Made by a program: the position numbers and the translations under genes | Part shown: positions 8,107 through 16,251 of the stretch, piece after piece | How the letters are laid out: every line of letters begins with the position of its first letter | How positions within the stretch are numbered: position 1 is the stretch's first letter | The notes under the pieces: model-generated | Told to the model about the DNA's origin: nothing | Databases searched by the model: none | The model's input: the letters and a program-made list of their open reading frames with translations, nothing else | Assembly (NCBI GenBank): GCA_963821275.1 | Contig: CAWGDF010000011.1 | Location: 496,001 to 560,000, forward strand | Direction of reading: 5' to 3' | Source of the DNA: JACVRW01 sp963821275 | GTDB lineage: Bacteria; Actinomycetota; Thermoleophilia; Solirubrobacterales; Thermoleophilaceae | Length of the DNA: 64,000 nt

Positions 8107-9275
8107 CCCGGCGCGCCACCCTGCGCGGCGCCGCGCGCACCCCGCTCGCCCGCAGCACGGCGGACGTGCTGGTCTGCGGCGCGAGCTTCGCCGGCCTGGC
8201 CGTTGCCCGCGAGCTCGCCGGCTGCGGTGCGGACGTGCTCGTGGTCGACCGCTACGAGATCGGCGAGCGCGCGACCTCCGCGTGCGCGGCCCCCCGACCG
8301 TGGCTCGAGGCGCTCGGCGTGGCCGGGGCCATCCGCCAGGAGCTCCGCTGCATGCGCTTCCATACTCCACACGGCTCGGTGCGCTACCGGCTGCCCTGGA
8401 GCTGGGCGGCCTTCGACTACCGCGAGCTCTGCCGCCTGCTGTGGGAGCAGTGCGACGCCCGTTTCGAGATCGCGACCGTGTCGGGCCGGCGCGCCGACGC
8501 GGTACAGACCGACCGGGGCGAGCTGCGCGCGCCGCTCACGGTCGACGCGCTCGGCTGGCGCCGGGTGCTGGCGCGCGACGGGCACCAGCCCCCCGAGGCC
8601 CCGCTGTCACGCGGGCTGGAGGTCCACCCCCGCGGCGGCGGCCGCGACCTCGACGTCTGGATCGAGCGCGGGCTCGTTCGCTACGGCTACGCCTGGAGCG
8701 TGCCCGCCGGCGCCGAGCAGCGCGTCGGCGCGGGCTCGTACGAGCCGCGGCACCACGTGCGCCGTCCGACCGTGGACCTCGCCGCACGGCTCGGCCGGGC
8801 GCCCGAGCGCTTCCAGGGAAACTGGTTTCCCCACCGTCTCCAGCGCGCGGCGGAGGACGGCATCTTCTTCGTGGGCGACTCGGCCGGCCACTGCCTCCCG
8901 CTCTCCGGGGAGGGCATCAGGACGGCCTTCTACTTCGGCATCGCCTGCGGGCGCGAGCTGAGGGCAGTGCTCGGGGGCGAGCGTACGCGGGCCGAGGCGC
9001 TGAGGCGCTACGCCTCCTTCAGCGCGTCGCACGCGCGCCCCTTCGGCCTGGCCTCACGCCTGCAGTGGCTGATTCCGCGGCTCCCGCCGCGGGCGCTCAC
9101 CCTGCTGCTGCGCGCGCTGGGGCGCCAGGCGCTGGTGGACCGCGCCTTCGGCTGGTACCTCGACCAGGCCCACCCGAGCTTCGCGTCCGGCCCGCCTCAG
9201 GCGGCGGCGACGGCCGGCGCATCCCGCTCGGCCGGGGAGGCGCACTCGCTCACGCCGAGCCACTCCTTGCCGTAG
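8103..9275 (+). CDS. FAD-dependent oxidoreductase, geranylgeranyl reductase / lycopene cyclase-like
   Basis: 390-residue flavoprotein. The N-terminal dinucleotide-binding fold (VLVCGASFAGLAVARELA, acidic end VVDRYE) starts at about residue 22, and the second FAD motif is FFVGDSAGHCLPLSGEGI near 260, the hallmark of the geranylgeranyl reductase/halogenase-like class. These enzymes reduce or cyclise isoprenoid chains. GTGA coupling to the prenyl synthase argues that it acts on that enzyme's product. A C-terminal basic helix-rich segment (LQWLIPRLPPRALTLLLR) could be membrane-associated. The last 79 bases overlap the convergent HxlR gene, so the Ala/Ser-rich C-terminal tail may be non-essential. 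Exact reaction undetermined. Confidence 0.75.
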   Translation: MTRRATLRGAARTPLARSTADVLVCGASFAGLAVARELAGCGADVLVVDRYEIGERATSACAAPRPWLEALGVAGAIRQELRCMRFHTPHGSVRYRLPWSWAAFDYRELCRLLWEQCDARFEIATVSGRRADAVQTDRGELRAPLTVDALGWRRVLARDGHQPPEAPLSRGLEVHPRGGGRDLDVWIERGLVRYGYAWSVPAGAEQRVGAGSYEPRHHVRRPTVDLAARLGRAPERFQGNWFPHRLQRAAEDGIFFVGDSAGHCLPLSGEGIRTAFYFGIACGRELRAVLGGERTRAEALRRYASFSASHARPFGLASRLQWLIPRLPPRALTLLLRALGRQALVDRAFGWYLDQAHPSFASGPPQAAATAGASRSAGEAHSLTPSHSLP

Positions 9276-9556
9276 CGGCGCATGTCCTCGATCAGGGGCA
9301 CGAGCGCTCGGCCCTTCGCGGTCAGCGAGTACTCCACGCGCGGCGGCACCTCGGGGAAGGTGTGGCGCGCGACTATCCCCTGCTCCTCCAGGCCGCGGAG
9401 CCGCAGGGAGAGCGTGCGGGGACTGATCCCGGCGAGCGAGCGCTCCAGCTCGCAGAAGCGGCTGCGGCCCTCGGCGAGATCGCGGATTACGAGGATCGTC
9501 CACTTGCCGCAGATGATGTCCGCAGTGGCGCAGACGGGACAGCTGGGATCCGACAT
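9197..9556 (-). CDS. HxlR-family transcriptional regulator
   Basis: 119-residue winged-helix regulator of the HxlR (DUF24) type: SDPSCPVCATADIICGKWT at the N-terminus, then ILVIRDLAEGRSRFCELER and the recognition helix ISPRTLSLRLRGLEEQGIV. The conserved Cys of CPVC is the residue that senses electrophiles or redox state in characterised relatives. The frame is open up to a TTG at 9586, but that codon lies in the loop of a near-perfect palindrome, so I place the start at the ATG at 9556, leaving the palindrome as the operator. The 3' end runs 79 bases into the convergent flavoprotein gene, so expression of the two may interfere. Regulon beyond itself unknown. Confidence 0.85.
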   Translation of the reverse strand: MSDPSCPVCATADIICGKWTILVIRDLAEGRSRFCELERSLAGISPRTLSLRLRGLEEQGIVARHTFPEVPPRVEYSLTAKGRALVPLIEDMRRYGKEWLGVSECASPAERDAPAVAAA

Positions 9557-9573
9557 ATTCGGCAGTTTATCGC

Positions 9574-9596
9574 AACACTTCAGCAACTGAAGTATT
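9574..9596. promoter_or_regulatory. Palindromic operator upstream of hxlR-like gene
   Basis: Inverted repeat with 7-base perfect arms ACTTCAG / CTGAAGT around a 3-base centre. The symmetry continues outward to 10-base arms with one mismatch. It sits 18 bases upstream of the ATG at 9556, in an AT-rich island of otherwise GC-rich DNA. Position, symmetry and spacing fit an autoregulatory HxlR dimer site; binding is inferred. Confidence 0.7.
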
Positions 9597-9693
9597 GCGG
9601 GGCGGGCGCGGCCACGGAGGGCGCGCAGCCCGGCCGGGCCGTGGCGGCGCGAACACCGGTGTAGAAACGGGCGCGGCCGGGCCGCCGCCCCCG

Positions 9694-10407
9694 CTAGCCG
9701 GTCAGGCTGTCGAGGAGGCCCCCGCCCCCGCCGCCCCCGCCGCCGGAGGAGCCCGAGGGCCGGCCCTCGCTGGGCTGCACCAGCACCCAGCCCTCACCGG
9801 CGAACGACATCTGGACCGACTCGCCCGAGCTCTTGCCGATGAAGTTCTTCATCTTGATGTCGGTCTTGATGCCGGTCTTCACGCCCGACGCCCAGGTGAT
9901 GGCGGCCTGCGGGTCGGCGAAGGTCGGCGCTTCGCCGGTTTTGAGCAGCACCGGCGGCCCGTCGGAGAGGATCGCGACCCAGCCGCTGCCGGTCAGGGCC
10001 GTATTGAACAGGCCGCCGCCCATCATGCCGCTGGCGCCCTCGACGCGCTTGATGTCCCAGTCGATGCCGGCGTCGAACGCCAGCAGGTTGGCCCCGTTGA
10101 CGGTGATGGCGTCGTTCTCGAGGTAGATCAAGTGGATCTCCTGGGCGGTTTCGGCGAGGAACACCTCACCCGTCCCCGACATCTTCATGAGCTTGGTGCC
10201 TTCGCCGGTCGCCGCCTTCTTCAGCATGCGGCCGATCCCACCCGAGCCGGCGTGCTCGAAGGCGACATCGCCCTGGTAGGCCACCATCGAGCCCGCCTTG
10301 GCCTGGATGGTCACCTGGTCGAGGCTGACCTTCAGCAGCTTGGAGTTCTGCAGCGCGAAGGGCTGCTCGGACGCGGTCTCCTGAAACTCGGCGAGGGTGC
10401 TCTGCAC
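9694..10407 (-). CDS. AIM24 family protein
   Basis: 237 residues of the AIM24 (TIGR00266-like) beta-helix family: repeated short beta strands rich in Gly (VAYQGDVAFEH, GTGEVFLAET, GSGWVAILSD, FAGEGWVLVQ), no signal peptide and no enzyme motif. A Ser/Gly-rich linker near residue 215 (a run of nine glycines) precedes the short tail LLDSLTG. The GTG start has AAGGAG 5 bases upstream. Bacterial members have no settled role; the eukaryotic namesake is mitochondrial. It lies downstream of the sigma factor gene on the same strand but 127 bases away, so it probably has its own promoter. Confidence 0.82.
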   Translation of the reverse strand: MQSTLAEFQETASEQPFALQNSKLLKVSLDQVTIQAKAGSMVAYQGDVAFEHAGSGGIGRMLKKAATGEGTKLMKMSGTGEVFLAETAQEIHLIYLENDAITVNGANLLAFDAGIDWDIKRVEGASGMMGGGLFNTALTGSGWVAILSDGPPVLLKTGEAPTFADPQAAITWASGVKTGIKTDIKMKNFIGKSSGESVQMSFAGEGWVLVQPSEGRPSGSSGGGGGGGGGLLDSLTG

Positions 10408-10534
10408 GGGGACTCCTTGGTCAAGTTCGATCGCTGGAGCCTCAGCGTAGTAAGGGGAGGCTGAGGTCCGGCGAGCTGAGGTGCGGGAGACCAGCAGCGC
10501 AGGACGCAGCGAGCGACGTGCTCGGACGCGCTGA

Positions 10535-11629
10535 CTACGCCACGTCGCGCAGCTTCTGCGCCTCGGCCAGCGACTGCAGCTTCTTCAGCGACTGGTTCTC
10601 GATCTGGCGGATCCGCTCGCGCGTGACGTTGAAGGTGCGGCCCACCTCGTCGAGCGTCCGCGGGTGCTCGCCGCCGAGCCCGTAGCGCAGCTCCAGCACG
10701 CGGCGCTCACGGTAGGAGAGGTTCTCGAGCGCCTCGCGCAGGGCCTCCTTGGTGAGGATCTCCGCCGCCCGCTCGTAGGGCGACTCGGCCCGCTCGTCGG
10801 CGATGAACTGGCCGAACTCGGACTCCTCCTCGTCGCCCACCGGCTTCTCGAGCGACACCGGCGCCTGGGCCGAGCGCTTGATCGACTCGACCTCCTCCGG
10901 CTCGATGCCGGTGTGCTCGGCGATCTCCTCCGGGGAGGGCTCGCGGCCCAGCTCGGTGACCAGCTTGCGCTCGGCACGGCCGATCTTGTTCAGCTTCTCC
11001 ACGACGTGCACCGGGATGCGGATCGTGCGCGCCTTGTCGGCCAGCGCGCGGGCGATCGCCTGCCGGATCCACCAGGTGGCATATGTCGAGAACTTGAAGC
11101 CCTTGCGGTAGTCGAACTTCTCGGCCGCGCGCACCAGCCCGAGCGTCCCCTCCTGGATGAGGTCGAGGAAGGGCAGCCCCTGGTTCCGGTAGTTCTTGGC
11201 GATCGAGACCACCAGACGCAGGTTGCTCTCCACCATCTTCTGCTTGGCGTCGAGGTCGCCGCGCTCGATCCGCTTCGCCAGGTCGACCTCCTCCTGCGCC
11301 GTCAGCAGCCGGACCTTGCCGATGTCCTTCAAAAACAGCTGAAGGGAGTCGGTGGTCATGTCCGGCTTGAGGTCGATCGTCGCCTTCTTGCGGCGGCTGC
11401 GCCGGTCGACAGCGCGCTCGACATCGGGCGCCCGGTGGGTCGGGTCGTCCTCGACCAGCTCGATCTCCGACTTCTCGAAGAACCCGTGCAGCTCCTCGAT
11501 GTCGCCCTCGTCCAGCTCCACCTCGGCCAGCGCCGTGGCGACTTCGGTGAACGTCAGCACTCCCGTCGCCTGACCCTTGGCGACGAGGAGCTTCACTTCC
11601 TCGAGCTCTTGCAGTTCGGCTACAGACAT
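10535..11629 (-). CDS. rpoD: RNA polymerase principal-type sigma factor (RpoD/SigA-like)
   Basis: 364 residues. After an acidic N-terminal part of about 95 residues (region 1.1-like, LVEDDPTHRAPDVERAV), region 1.2/2.1 starts at DSLQLFLKDIGKVRLL. Region 2 is complete (NLRLVVSIAKNYRNQGLPFL, DLIQEGTLGLVRAAEKFDY, FSTYATWWIRQAI), followed by regions 3 and 4.2 with the -35 helix TLDEVGRTFNVTRERIRQIE. These features define a group 1/2 sigma-70; with its full set of conserved -10 residues it may be the housekeeping factor, though a group 2 paralogue cannot be excluded. Start ATG at 11629 with GAGGA 6 bases upstream; an upstream frame extension lacks such a site. The N-terminus is shorter than in most Actinobacteria, which carry long Lys/Ala-rich extensions. 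Confidence 0.93.
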   Translation of the reverse strand: MSVAELQELEEVKLLVAKGQATGVLTFTEVATALAEVELDEGDIEELHGFFEKSEIELVEDDPTHRAPDVERAVDRRSRRKKATIDLKPDMTTDSLQLFLKDIGKVRLLTAQEEVDLAKRIERGDLDAKQKMVESNLRLVVSIAKNYRNQGLPFLDLIQEGTLGLVRAAEKFDYRKGFKFSTYATWWIRQAIARALADKARTIRIPVHVVEKLNKIGRAERKLVTELGREPSPEEIAEHTGIEPEEVESIKRSAQAPVSLEKPVGDEEESEFGQFIADERAESPYERAAEILTKEALREALENLSYRERRVLELRYGLGGEHPRTLDEVGRTFNVTRERIRQIENQSLKKLQSLAEAQKLRDVA

Positions 11630-11843
11630 TTTTTCCTCGCGGGCAAGCAGGGCCGGGCGCAGGCACCCGGCCCCAGTCAATCAGACGCTGTCAACAGTAA
11701 CCCTATAGATAGTGAAGTCAAGGGACGGAAAGCGGCGTTCCCGCCGACTCGAACAATCGGGTCAAGTCCGTTCTACCCAAAACCCCGGTCGTCGCGACCT
11801 GCTGGTCCTATACCCGGGCGCGCCCAGACTAGACTCCCCGGCC

Positions 11844-12149
11844 ATGGCGGACGACGGAGGCGTTCTCGGCAACCTGCCGCGCTCGCGGCCCGGACAGCGT
11901 AGCGCCAAGCGAGCGACCAGCGGGCCGGACACGGCCGCGCGGCGCGCCGAGCGCCGCGGCGCCCCCGCCGCCGAGCCGCCCGCCTCGACCAGGCGACCGC
12001 CGAAGCGGCCCGAGCCGCCGCCTGCGCCGCCCGGCGGCAGCGACCCGGTCCGCGTGGTGCTGCGCGCCGGCGCCAGGGTCGCGGGCACCGGCGTCAAGGT
12101 CGCGGCGGGTGTCGCCGGCCGCGTGCTGCGCCGGATCCCGCGCCCCTGA
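11844..12149 (+). CDS. Small basic Pro/Arg/Ala-rich protein, function unknown
   Basis: 101 residues. Residues 1-70 are disordered and rich in Arg, Pro and Ala (RPPKRPEPPPAPPGG). The last 30 residues form a possible amphipathic helix (VVLRAGARVAGTGVKVAAGV). No family recognised. It lies between the sigma factor gene (divergent) and a response regulator gene, 82 bases before the latter. The frame is supported by its initiation at a clean ATG and normal third-position GC, but biased composition makes a chance ORF possible. Confidence 0.42.
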   Translation: MADDGGVLGNLPRSRPGQRSAKRATSGPDTAARRAERRGAPAAEPPASTRRPPKRPEPPPAPPGGSDPVRVVLRAGARVAGTGVKVAAGVAGRVLRRIPRP

Positions 12150-12231
12150 GCTGCGCCTTCGTGCCCGCTCCGGTGCCGCGCCTATCCTCCGCAGCGGTGA
12201 AGCCGTGCGCGATCGGGGGTATGCTGGAACC

Positions 12232-12861
12232 ATGGCTGCGGCCTCCACAGAAGCCCCCCGCTGCCTGATCGTCGATGACCACCCGGTGGTTCGCGCCGGG
12301 GTCCGCGCGGTTCTCGAGCAGGCCTGGTCCGGCGCGCGCGTGGCGGACGCCGCCTCGGTCGAGCAGGCGGACGCCGCGCTCGAGGGCCAGGCGCCCGACG
12401 TGGTGATCGTCGACCCCTGGCGTGCCGGCGGGGACATCGCCGCCCTGGTGACCCGGCTTCAGAGCGCCGTGGGCGCGCCGATCGTGATCTTCACCTCCGA
12501 CGGCGGCGCCCGCCTGTTGAGTGACGCGCTGAAGGCCGGCGTCAAGGGCTACGTCCGCAAGGACTCGCCCTCGGAGGACCTGATCCGCGCGATCGAGGCC
12601 GCGCGGGCGGGTGAGTTCTACGTCGATCCGGGACTGTCCTCCACGATCGTCCTCGACGACGGCGAGCGAACGCTCAGCGCACGGCAGCAGGAGATCCTCC
12701 AGATGCTCGCCGACGGGATGCAGACCGATGCGGTGGCCGACAAGCTCGGCCTCTCGACCGAGACGGTCCGCACCCACACCAAGCGGATCCTGGCCAAGCT
12801 CGAGGCCTCCACCCGCACCCAGGCCGTGGCGATCGGAATCCGCCACGGGCTGATCGAGTGA
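12232..12861 (+). CDS. NarL/FixJ-type response regulator
   Basis: 209 residues: receiver domain (about 10-125) with acidic pair DDHP at 15-18, phospho-acceptor Asp in VVIVDPW, Thr in FTSD and Lys in VRKDS. A C-terminal LuxR-type HTH follows (LSARQQEILQMLADGMQTDA, recognition helix STETVRTHTKRILAKL). All phosphorylation residues are present. No histidine kinase gene is adjacent, so it is an orphan. Its stop overlaps the GTG of moeA (GTGA), which ties it to molybdopterin synthesis at the transcript level; whether it controls that operon is untested. Confidence 0.88.
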   Translation: MAAASTEAPRCLIVDDHPVVRAGVRAVLEQAWSGARVADAASVEQADAALEGQAPDVVIVDPWRAGGDIAALVTRLQSAVGAPIVIFTSDGGARLLSDALKAGVKGYVRKDSPSEDLIRAIEAARAGEFYVDPGLSSTIVLDDGERTLSARQQEILQMLADGMQTDAVADKLGLSTETVRTHTKRILAKLEASTRTQAVAIGIRHGLIE

Positions 12862-14060
12862 GCCCGGCCCCGCCGCTGATCTCCATCGACGAGGCGCGGG
12901 AGCGGGTGCTGGCCGCCGTGCACCCGCTGGCCGCGGAGGAGGTGCCGCTGACCCGGGCGCTCGGACGCGTTCTCGCCGAGGACGTGACCAGCGCTCTCAG
13001 CGTCCCACCGTTCCGAAGCTCGGCCATGGACGGCTTTGCGGTGGCCGCCGGCCCGGAGGCGGAGCTCGAGGTGATAGGCGAGTCGCGAGCCGGGCATCCC
13101 ACGGCGCTGACGGTCGGCCCGGGGGTGGCCGTGCGCATCTCCACCGGCGCCGCCGTGCCCGAGGGCGCCGATGCCGTGGTCCCGGTCGAGAACGCCGATG
13201 CCGCGAGCGCCAACGGCCGGGTGCGGGTGCCGGCGATCGGCCGCGGCGAGAACGTGCGCTATCCGGGCGAGGACGTCCCGGCCGGCGCGCGCGTGCTCGC
13301 GGCCGGGACCCCGTTGGGCCCGGCGGAGCTGGGCGTGGCCGCCTCGGTGGGACGGCCGGCGCTGCGCTGCCGCCTGCGCCCCCGGGTCGCGGTGCTCGTG
13401 ACCGGGGACGAGCTGACCGAGCCGGGCGCCGAGCTGCCACCCGGCGGCATCTACAGCTCGAACGCCTTCGCCCTCGCGGGGCAGGTCGAGCGGGCCGGCG
13501 CGGAGATCGCACTGCGCGAGACCGTCCCCGATGACCACGAGGGGACGCGCGCGGCCATCGAGCGGGCGCTGGCGTCGGCGGATGTGGTGGTCGTGTCCGG
13601 CGGGGTGTCGGTCGGCCCGCACGACCACGTGAAGGGCGCGCTGGCGGCGCTGGGGGTGCAGGAGCGCTTCTGGGGCGTGCGCCTGCGGCCCGGCAAGCCC
13701 ACCTGGTTCGGGAGTCACCCGGCCGGAACCCTGGTGTTCGGCGTCCCGGGTAACCCCGTATCCGCAATGGTGACCTTTCAGCTCTTTGCCCGGCCAGCGC
13801 TCGCGGCGCTGCAGGGCGCCGACCCGTCGGCGCGCCGCGGATGGGCGCTGCTCGACGAGGCCGTGCCCCGGCACCCCCGGCGCGAGCAGCTGGTCCGCGT
13901 GCGCCTGCGCAGCGCCGATGACGGCTGGCACGCGCTGCTCACGGGCGGGCAGGACTCGCACATGCTCAGCTCGATGCTCGGCGCGGACGCACTCGCCCGG
14001 ATCGTCCCTGGAGAGGGCCAGGCTGCGCTGGGCGAGCGGGTCGAGGTCGAGCTGTTGTGA
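12858..14060 (+). CDS. moeA: Molybdopterin molybdenumtransferase MoeA
   Basis: 400-residue enzyme that inserts molybdate into adenylylated molybdopterin, the last step of molybdenum cofactor synthesis in the cytoplasm. Typical features: ISIDEARERVLAAV start, PPFRSSAMDGFAV near residue 50, the GEDVPAGARVL segment, the MoCF-domain GDELTEPG and GGVSVGPHDHVKGAL, and GVPGNPVSAMVTF. Length matches the family. GTG start inside the stop of the response regulator, and its own stop overlaps the next GTG, so three genes form one tightly coupled operon. No other molybdenum genes lie nearby. Confidence 0.93.
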   Translation: MSPAPPLISIDEARERVLAAVHPLAAEEVPLTRALGRVLAEDVTSALSVPPFRSSAMDGFAVAAGPEAELEVIGESRAGHPTALTVGPGVAVRISTGAAVPEGADAVVPVENADAASANGRVRVPAIGRGENVRYPGEDVPAGARVLAAGTPLGPAELGVAASVGRPALRCRLRPRVAVLVTGDELTEPGAELPPGGIYSSNAFALAGQVERAGAEIALRETVPDDHEGTRAAIERALASADVVVVSGGVSVGPHDHVKGALAALGVQERFWGVRLRPGKPTWFGSHPAGTLVFGVPGNPVSAMVTFQLFARPALAALQGADPSARRGWALLDEAVPRHPRREQLVRVRLRSADDGWHALLTGGQDSHMLSSMLGADALARIVPGEGQAALGERVEVELL

Positions 14061-14746
14061 GGCCGCGGGATCCGCGGCGGCTGCTCGAGCGGCGCCGACA
14101 GGCGGCCGCGCGGGTGAACATCGTGCCGGTCCCGCGCTCGGACTACGCGGAGGACGGCAGCATCGGCAGCCGGCAGGAGGCCGAAGTGACGCTCCCCCGG
14201 GCAGAGCTCGACCGGATCTGGTCGGCCGAGTACCTGGAGCGCCTCGCCCGCACGTACTGGCAGTTCCTGACCCGTGCCTTCCTCGGGCTGCTGCGAGTGG
14301 TCTACGGCCCCAGCTCGCGCGAGGTCGTGCTGCTGCGGAAGCCGTTCGTGCTGCTGCGCTTCCACGCGCCCGAGTACCACCTGGAGGCCAATCGCGGGAC
14401 CGTCACGTGGCCGATCGAGGAAGGGCTGCTGGTGGCGCCGCCCGGGCGCGGGCGCGGCTACCTGCGCCTGAGCGTCATCCGCCCGGAGGAGGACGACGGC
14501 GCGGCGCCGGAGGTGACGGCGCGGGTGTCGTCGGAGGTGGTGAACTTCTACCCGGTCATCGCGGGCCGCGGCTGGTTCGCCCGCCTGGGGCGGCTGATCT
14601 ACAACCAGACCCAGCTGCGCATCCACGTGCTGGTCACGCACGCGTTCCTGCGCTCGCTGGCCAATCTCGACCTCGCCCCCTCACGGGTGGGTGCGCTACG
14701 CCCGGTGGCTGAGCGGCCGGAGGTCAGCCCAGCCGCTCGCCGGTGA
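14057..14746 (+). CDS. Conserved-looking protein of unknown function, moeA operon
   Basis: 229 residues, family not recognised. It starts with a basic segment (RRLLERRRQAAARVNIVP). A central domain has several beta strands (EVVLLRKPFVLLRFHAPEY, RGTVTWPIEEGLLVAP, GYLRLSVIRPEE) and a possible amphipathic helix (FLTRAFLGLLRVVYG). A C-terminal part resembles a lipid- or polyketide-binding surface only in general composition. Translated from a GTG inside the moeA stop. Its 3' end overlaps the convergent glpX gene by 23 bases. The coupling to moeA suggests joint expression, not a known function. Confidence 0.65.
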   Translation: MRPRDPRRLLERRRQAAARVNIVPVPRSDYAEDGSIGSRQEAEVTLPRAELDRIWSAEYLERLARTYWQFLTRAFLGLLRVVYGPSSREVVLLRKPFVLLRFHAPEYHLEANRGTVTWPIEEGLLVAPPGRGRGYLRLSVIRPEEDDGAAPEVTARVSSEVVNFYPVIAGRGWFARLGRLIYNQTQLRIHVLVTHAFLRSLANLDLAPSRVGALRPVAERPEVSPAARR

Positions 14747-15713
14747 TCTCGCGCAGCTTCGTGCGGTCGTGGCGGGCCGTGATCCGCCGCACCGTGCCCG
14801 AGCGGGAGCGCATCGAGATCGACTCGGTGGTGGCGCCCTCGGGCCCGCTGTAGTGCACGCCGTCGAGCATCTCCCCGTCGGTGACGCCCGTGGCCGCGAA
14901 GAAGATGTGGTCGCCGCGGACCAGCCGGTCGCGGTCGAGCACCTCGTCCAGGTCGTAGCCGGCCTCGAGGGCGGCGTCGCGCTCCTCGTCGCTGCGCGGC
15001 CACAGCCGCCCCAGCAGCTGGCCGCCGGTGCACTTGATCGCGGCCGCCGCCAGCACGCCCTCGGGCGTTCCCCCGATGCCGTAGAGCAGGTCCACCGGCG
15101 AGCCCACGGTGACCGCGGCCAGCGCGGCCGAGACGTCGCCGTGGGGAATCAGCCGTATCCGCGCGCCGACCTCGCGGATCTCCTTCATGGCGTCCTCGTG
15201 CCGCGGCCGGTCGAGCATGATCACCACGAGGTCGCCCACCGGCACGCCCTTCTCCTTGGCCATCAGGCGGAGCGTCTCGGCGAGCGGGCGGTCGAGGTCC
15301 AACATCGACGCCATGTCCCGCGACGTGGCCATCTTCAGCATGTAGACGCAGGGACCCGGGTCGAACATGGCCCCGCGCTCGGCCAGGGCGATGGTGGCGA
15401 TGGCGTTGGGCAGGCCCTTGGCGCAGAGCTCGGTGCCCTCCAGCGGGTCGACCGCGATGTCCACCTGGGGCGGGGAGCCGTCGCCGATCTTCTCGCCGTT
15501 GTAGAGCATCGGCGCCTCGTCCTTCTCCCCCTCGCCGATCACCACCACGCCGTCCATCGCGACTGTCTCGAGCAGCATCCGCATCGCGTCCACGGCTGCT
15601 CCGTCGGCGCCCTCCTTGTCGCCCCGCCCGATCCAGCGCGCGCAGGCGAGCGCCGCGTACTCGGTCGTGCGCACCAGCTCGAGCGCCAGGTTGCGGTCCG
15701 GACGGCCCTCCAT
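14724..15713 (-). CDS. glpX: Fructose-1,6-bisphosphatase class II (GlpX)
   Basis: 329-residue Li+-sensitive, Mn/Mg-dependent phosphatase that makes fructose 6-phosphate in gluconeogenesis. Metal and substrate motifs are intact: GEGEKDEAPMLYNGE near residue 60, the signature DIAVDPLEGTELCAKG near 85, and PHGDVSAALA, DLLYGIGGTPEGVLAA in the C-terminal half. Length matches the family and the ATG start is clear. The stop of the upstream membrane-protein gene is only 1 base away, so the two form an operon. This is the standard FBPase of Actinobacteria. Confidence 0.95.
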   Translation of the reverse strand: MEGRPDRNLALELVRTTEYAALACARWIGRGDKEGADGAAVDAMRMLLETVAMDGVVVIGEGEKDEAPMLYNGEKIGDGSPPQVDIAVDPLEGTELCAKGLPNAIATIALAERGAMFDPGPCVYMLKMATSRDMASMLDLDRPLAETLRLMAKEKGVPVGDLVVIMLDRPRHEDAMKEIREVGARIRLIPHGDVSAALAAVTVGSPVDLLYGIGGTPEGVLAAAAIKCTGGQLLGRLWPRSDEERDAALEAGYDLDEVLDRDRLVRGDHIFFAATGVTDGEMLDGVHYSGPEGATTESISMRSRSGTVRRITARHDRTKLREITGERLG

Positions 15714-15714
15714 G

Positions 15715-16215
15715 TCAGATCACCCCCGGCGGTTTGCGGGCATCGGAGTAGACGGCCTGGCGCAGGTAGCCCGCCACCAGCAGCCCGGCCGAGGCGATGA
15801 GAGCCACGAAGTAGCCGAGGTCGAGGCCGATCTCGACGCTGTCTCCCGGGCGGCCCAGGATGATCCCGTTGCACAGGATCAGGACCAGGGCAATCATCCC
15901 GACGACCATCGTCACCTCGCCCGGCTTCCAGGTGAGACGGTGGCCGCGGGCCACTATCCAGGACAGGATGAAGGGCGCCGTGCAGGCGAGCACGAGCAGA
16001 ACGTCGAGGCTGCTGAAGACCTGCCAGGCGTTCGCCGACTCGCCGCCGCTGGCCCCGGCGATGTTGGAGTTCGGGTTGGTAGCGCTGGTCGAGAACCAGG
16101 GCAGCCAGAGCGAGATGAAGAGCACCACCGCCGAGCCCATGCCGATGAACTCGCCCGGCGTCAGGCGCGTGACGTCGAGGTAGCCGCTCCTCCCCCGAGC
16201 GCTTGAGGCCTCCAT
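15715..16215 (-). CDS. Four-TM membrane protein upstream of glpX
   Basis: 166 residues with four predicted transmembrane segments: about 25-43 (GMGSAVVLFISLWLPWF), 68-90 (SSLDVLLVLACTAPFILSW), 101-120 (VTMVVGMIALVLILCNGII) and 132-152 (YFVALIASAGLLVAGYL). A polar loop rich in Asn/Gly/Ser separates the first two. It resembles small uncharacterised actinobacterial membrane proteins. The ATG at 16215 is used because the longer open frame runs into the divergent LLM gene. Co-transcribed with glpX; no functional link known. Confidence 0.68.
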   Translation of the reverse strand: MEASSARGRSGYLDVTRLTPGEFIGMGSAVVLFISLWLPWFSTSATNPNSNIAGASGGESANAWQVFSSLDVLLVLACTAPFILSWIVARGHRLTWKPGEVTMVVGMIALVLILCNGIILGRPGDSVEIGLDLGYFVALIASAGLLVAGYLRQAVYSDARKPPGVI

Positions 16216-16251
16216 CAGGCGGAAGCTACACGGGATAGGCTGCCACCGCCA

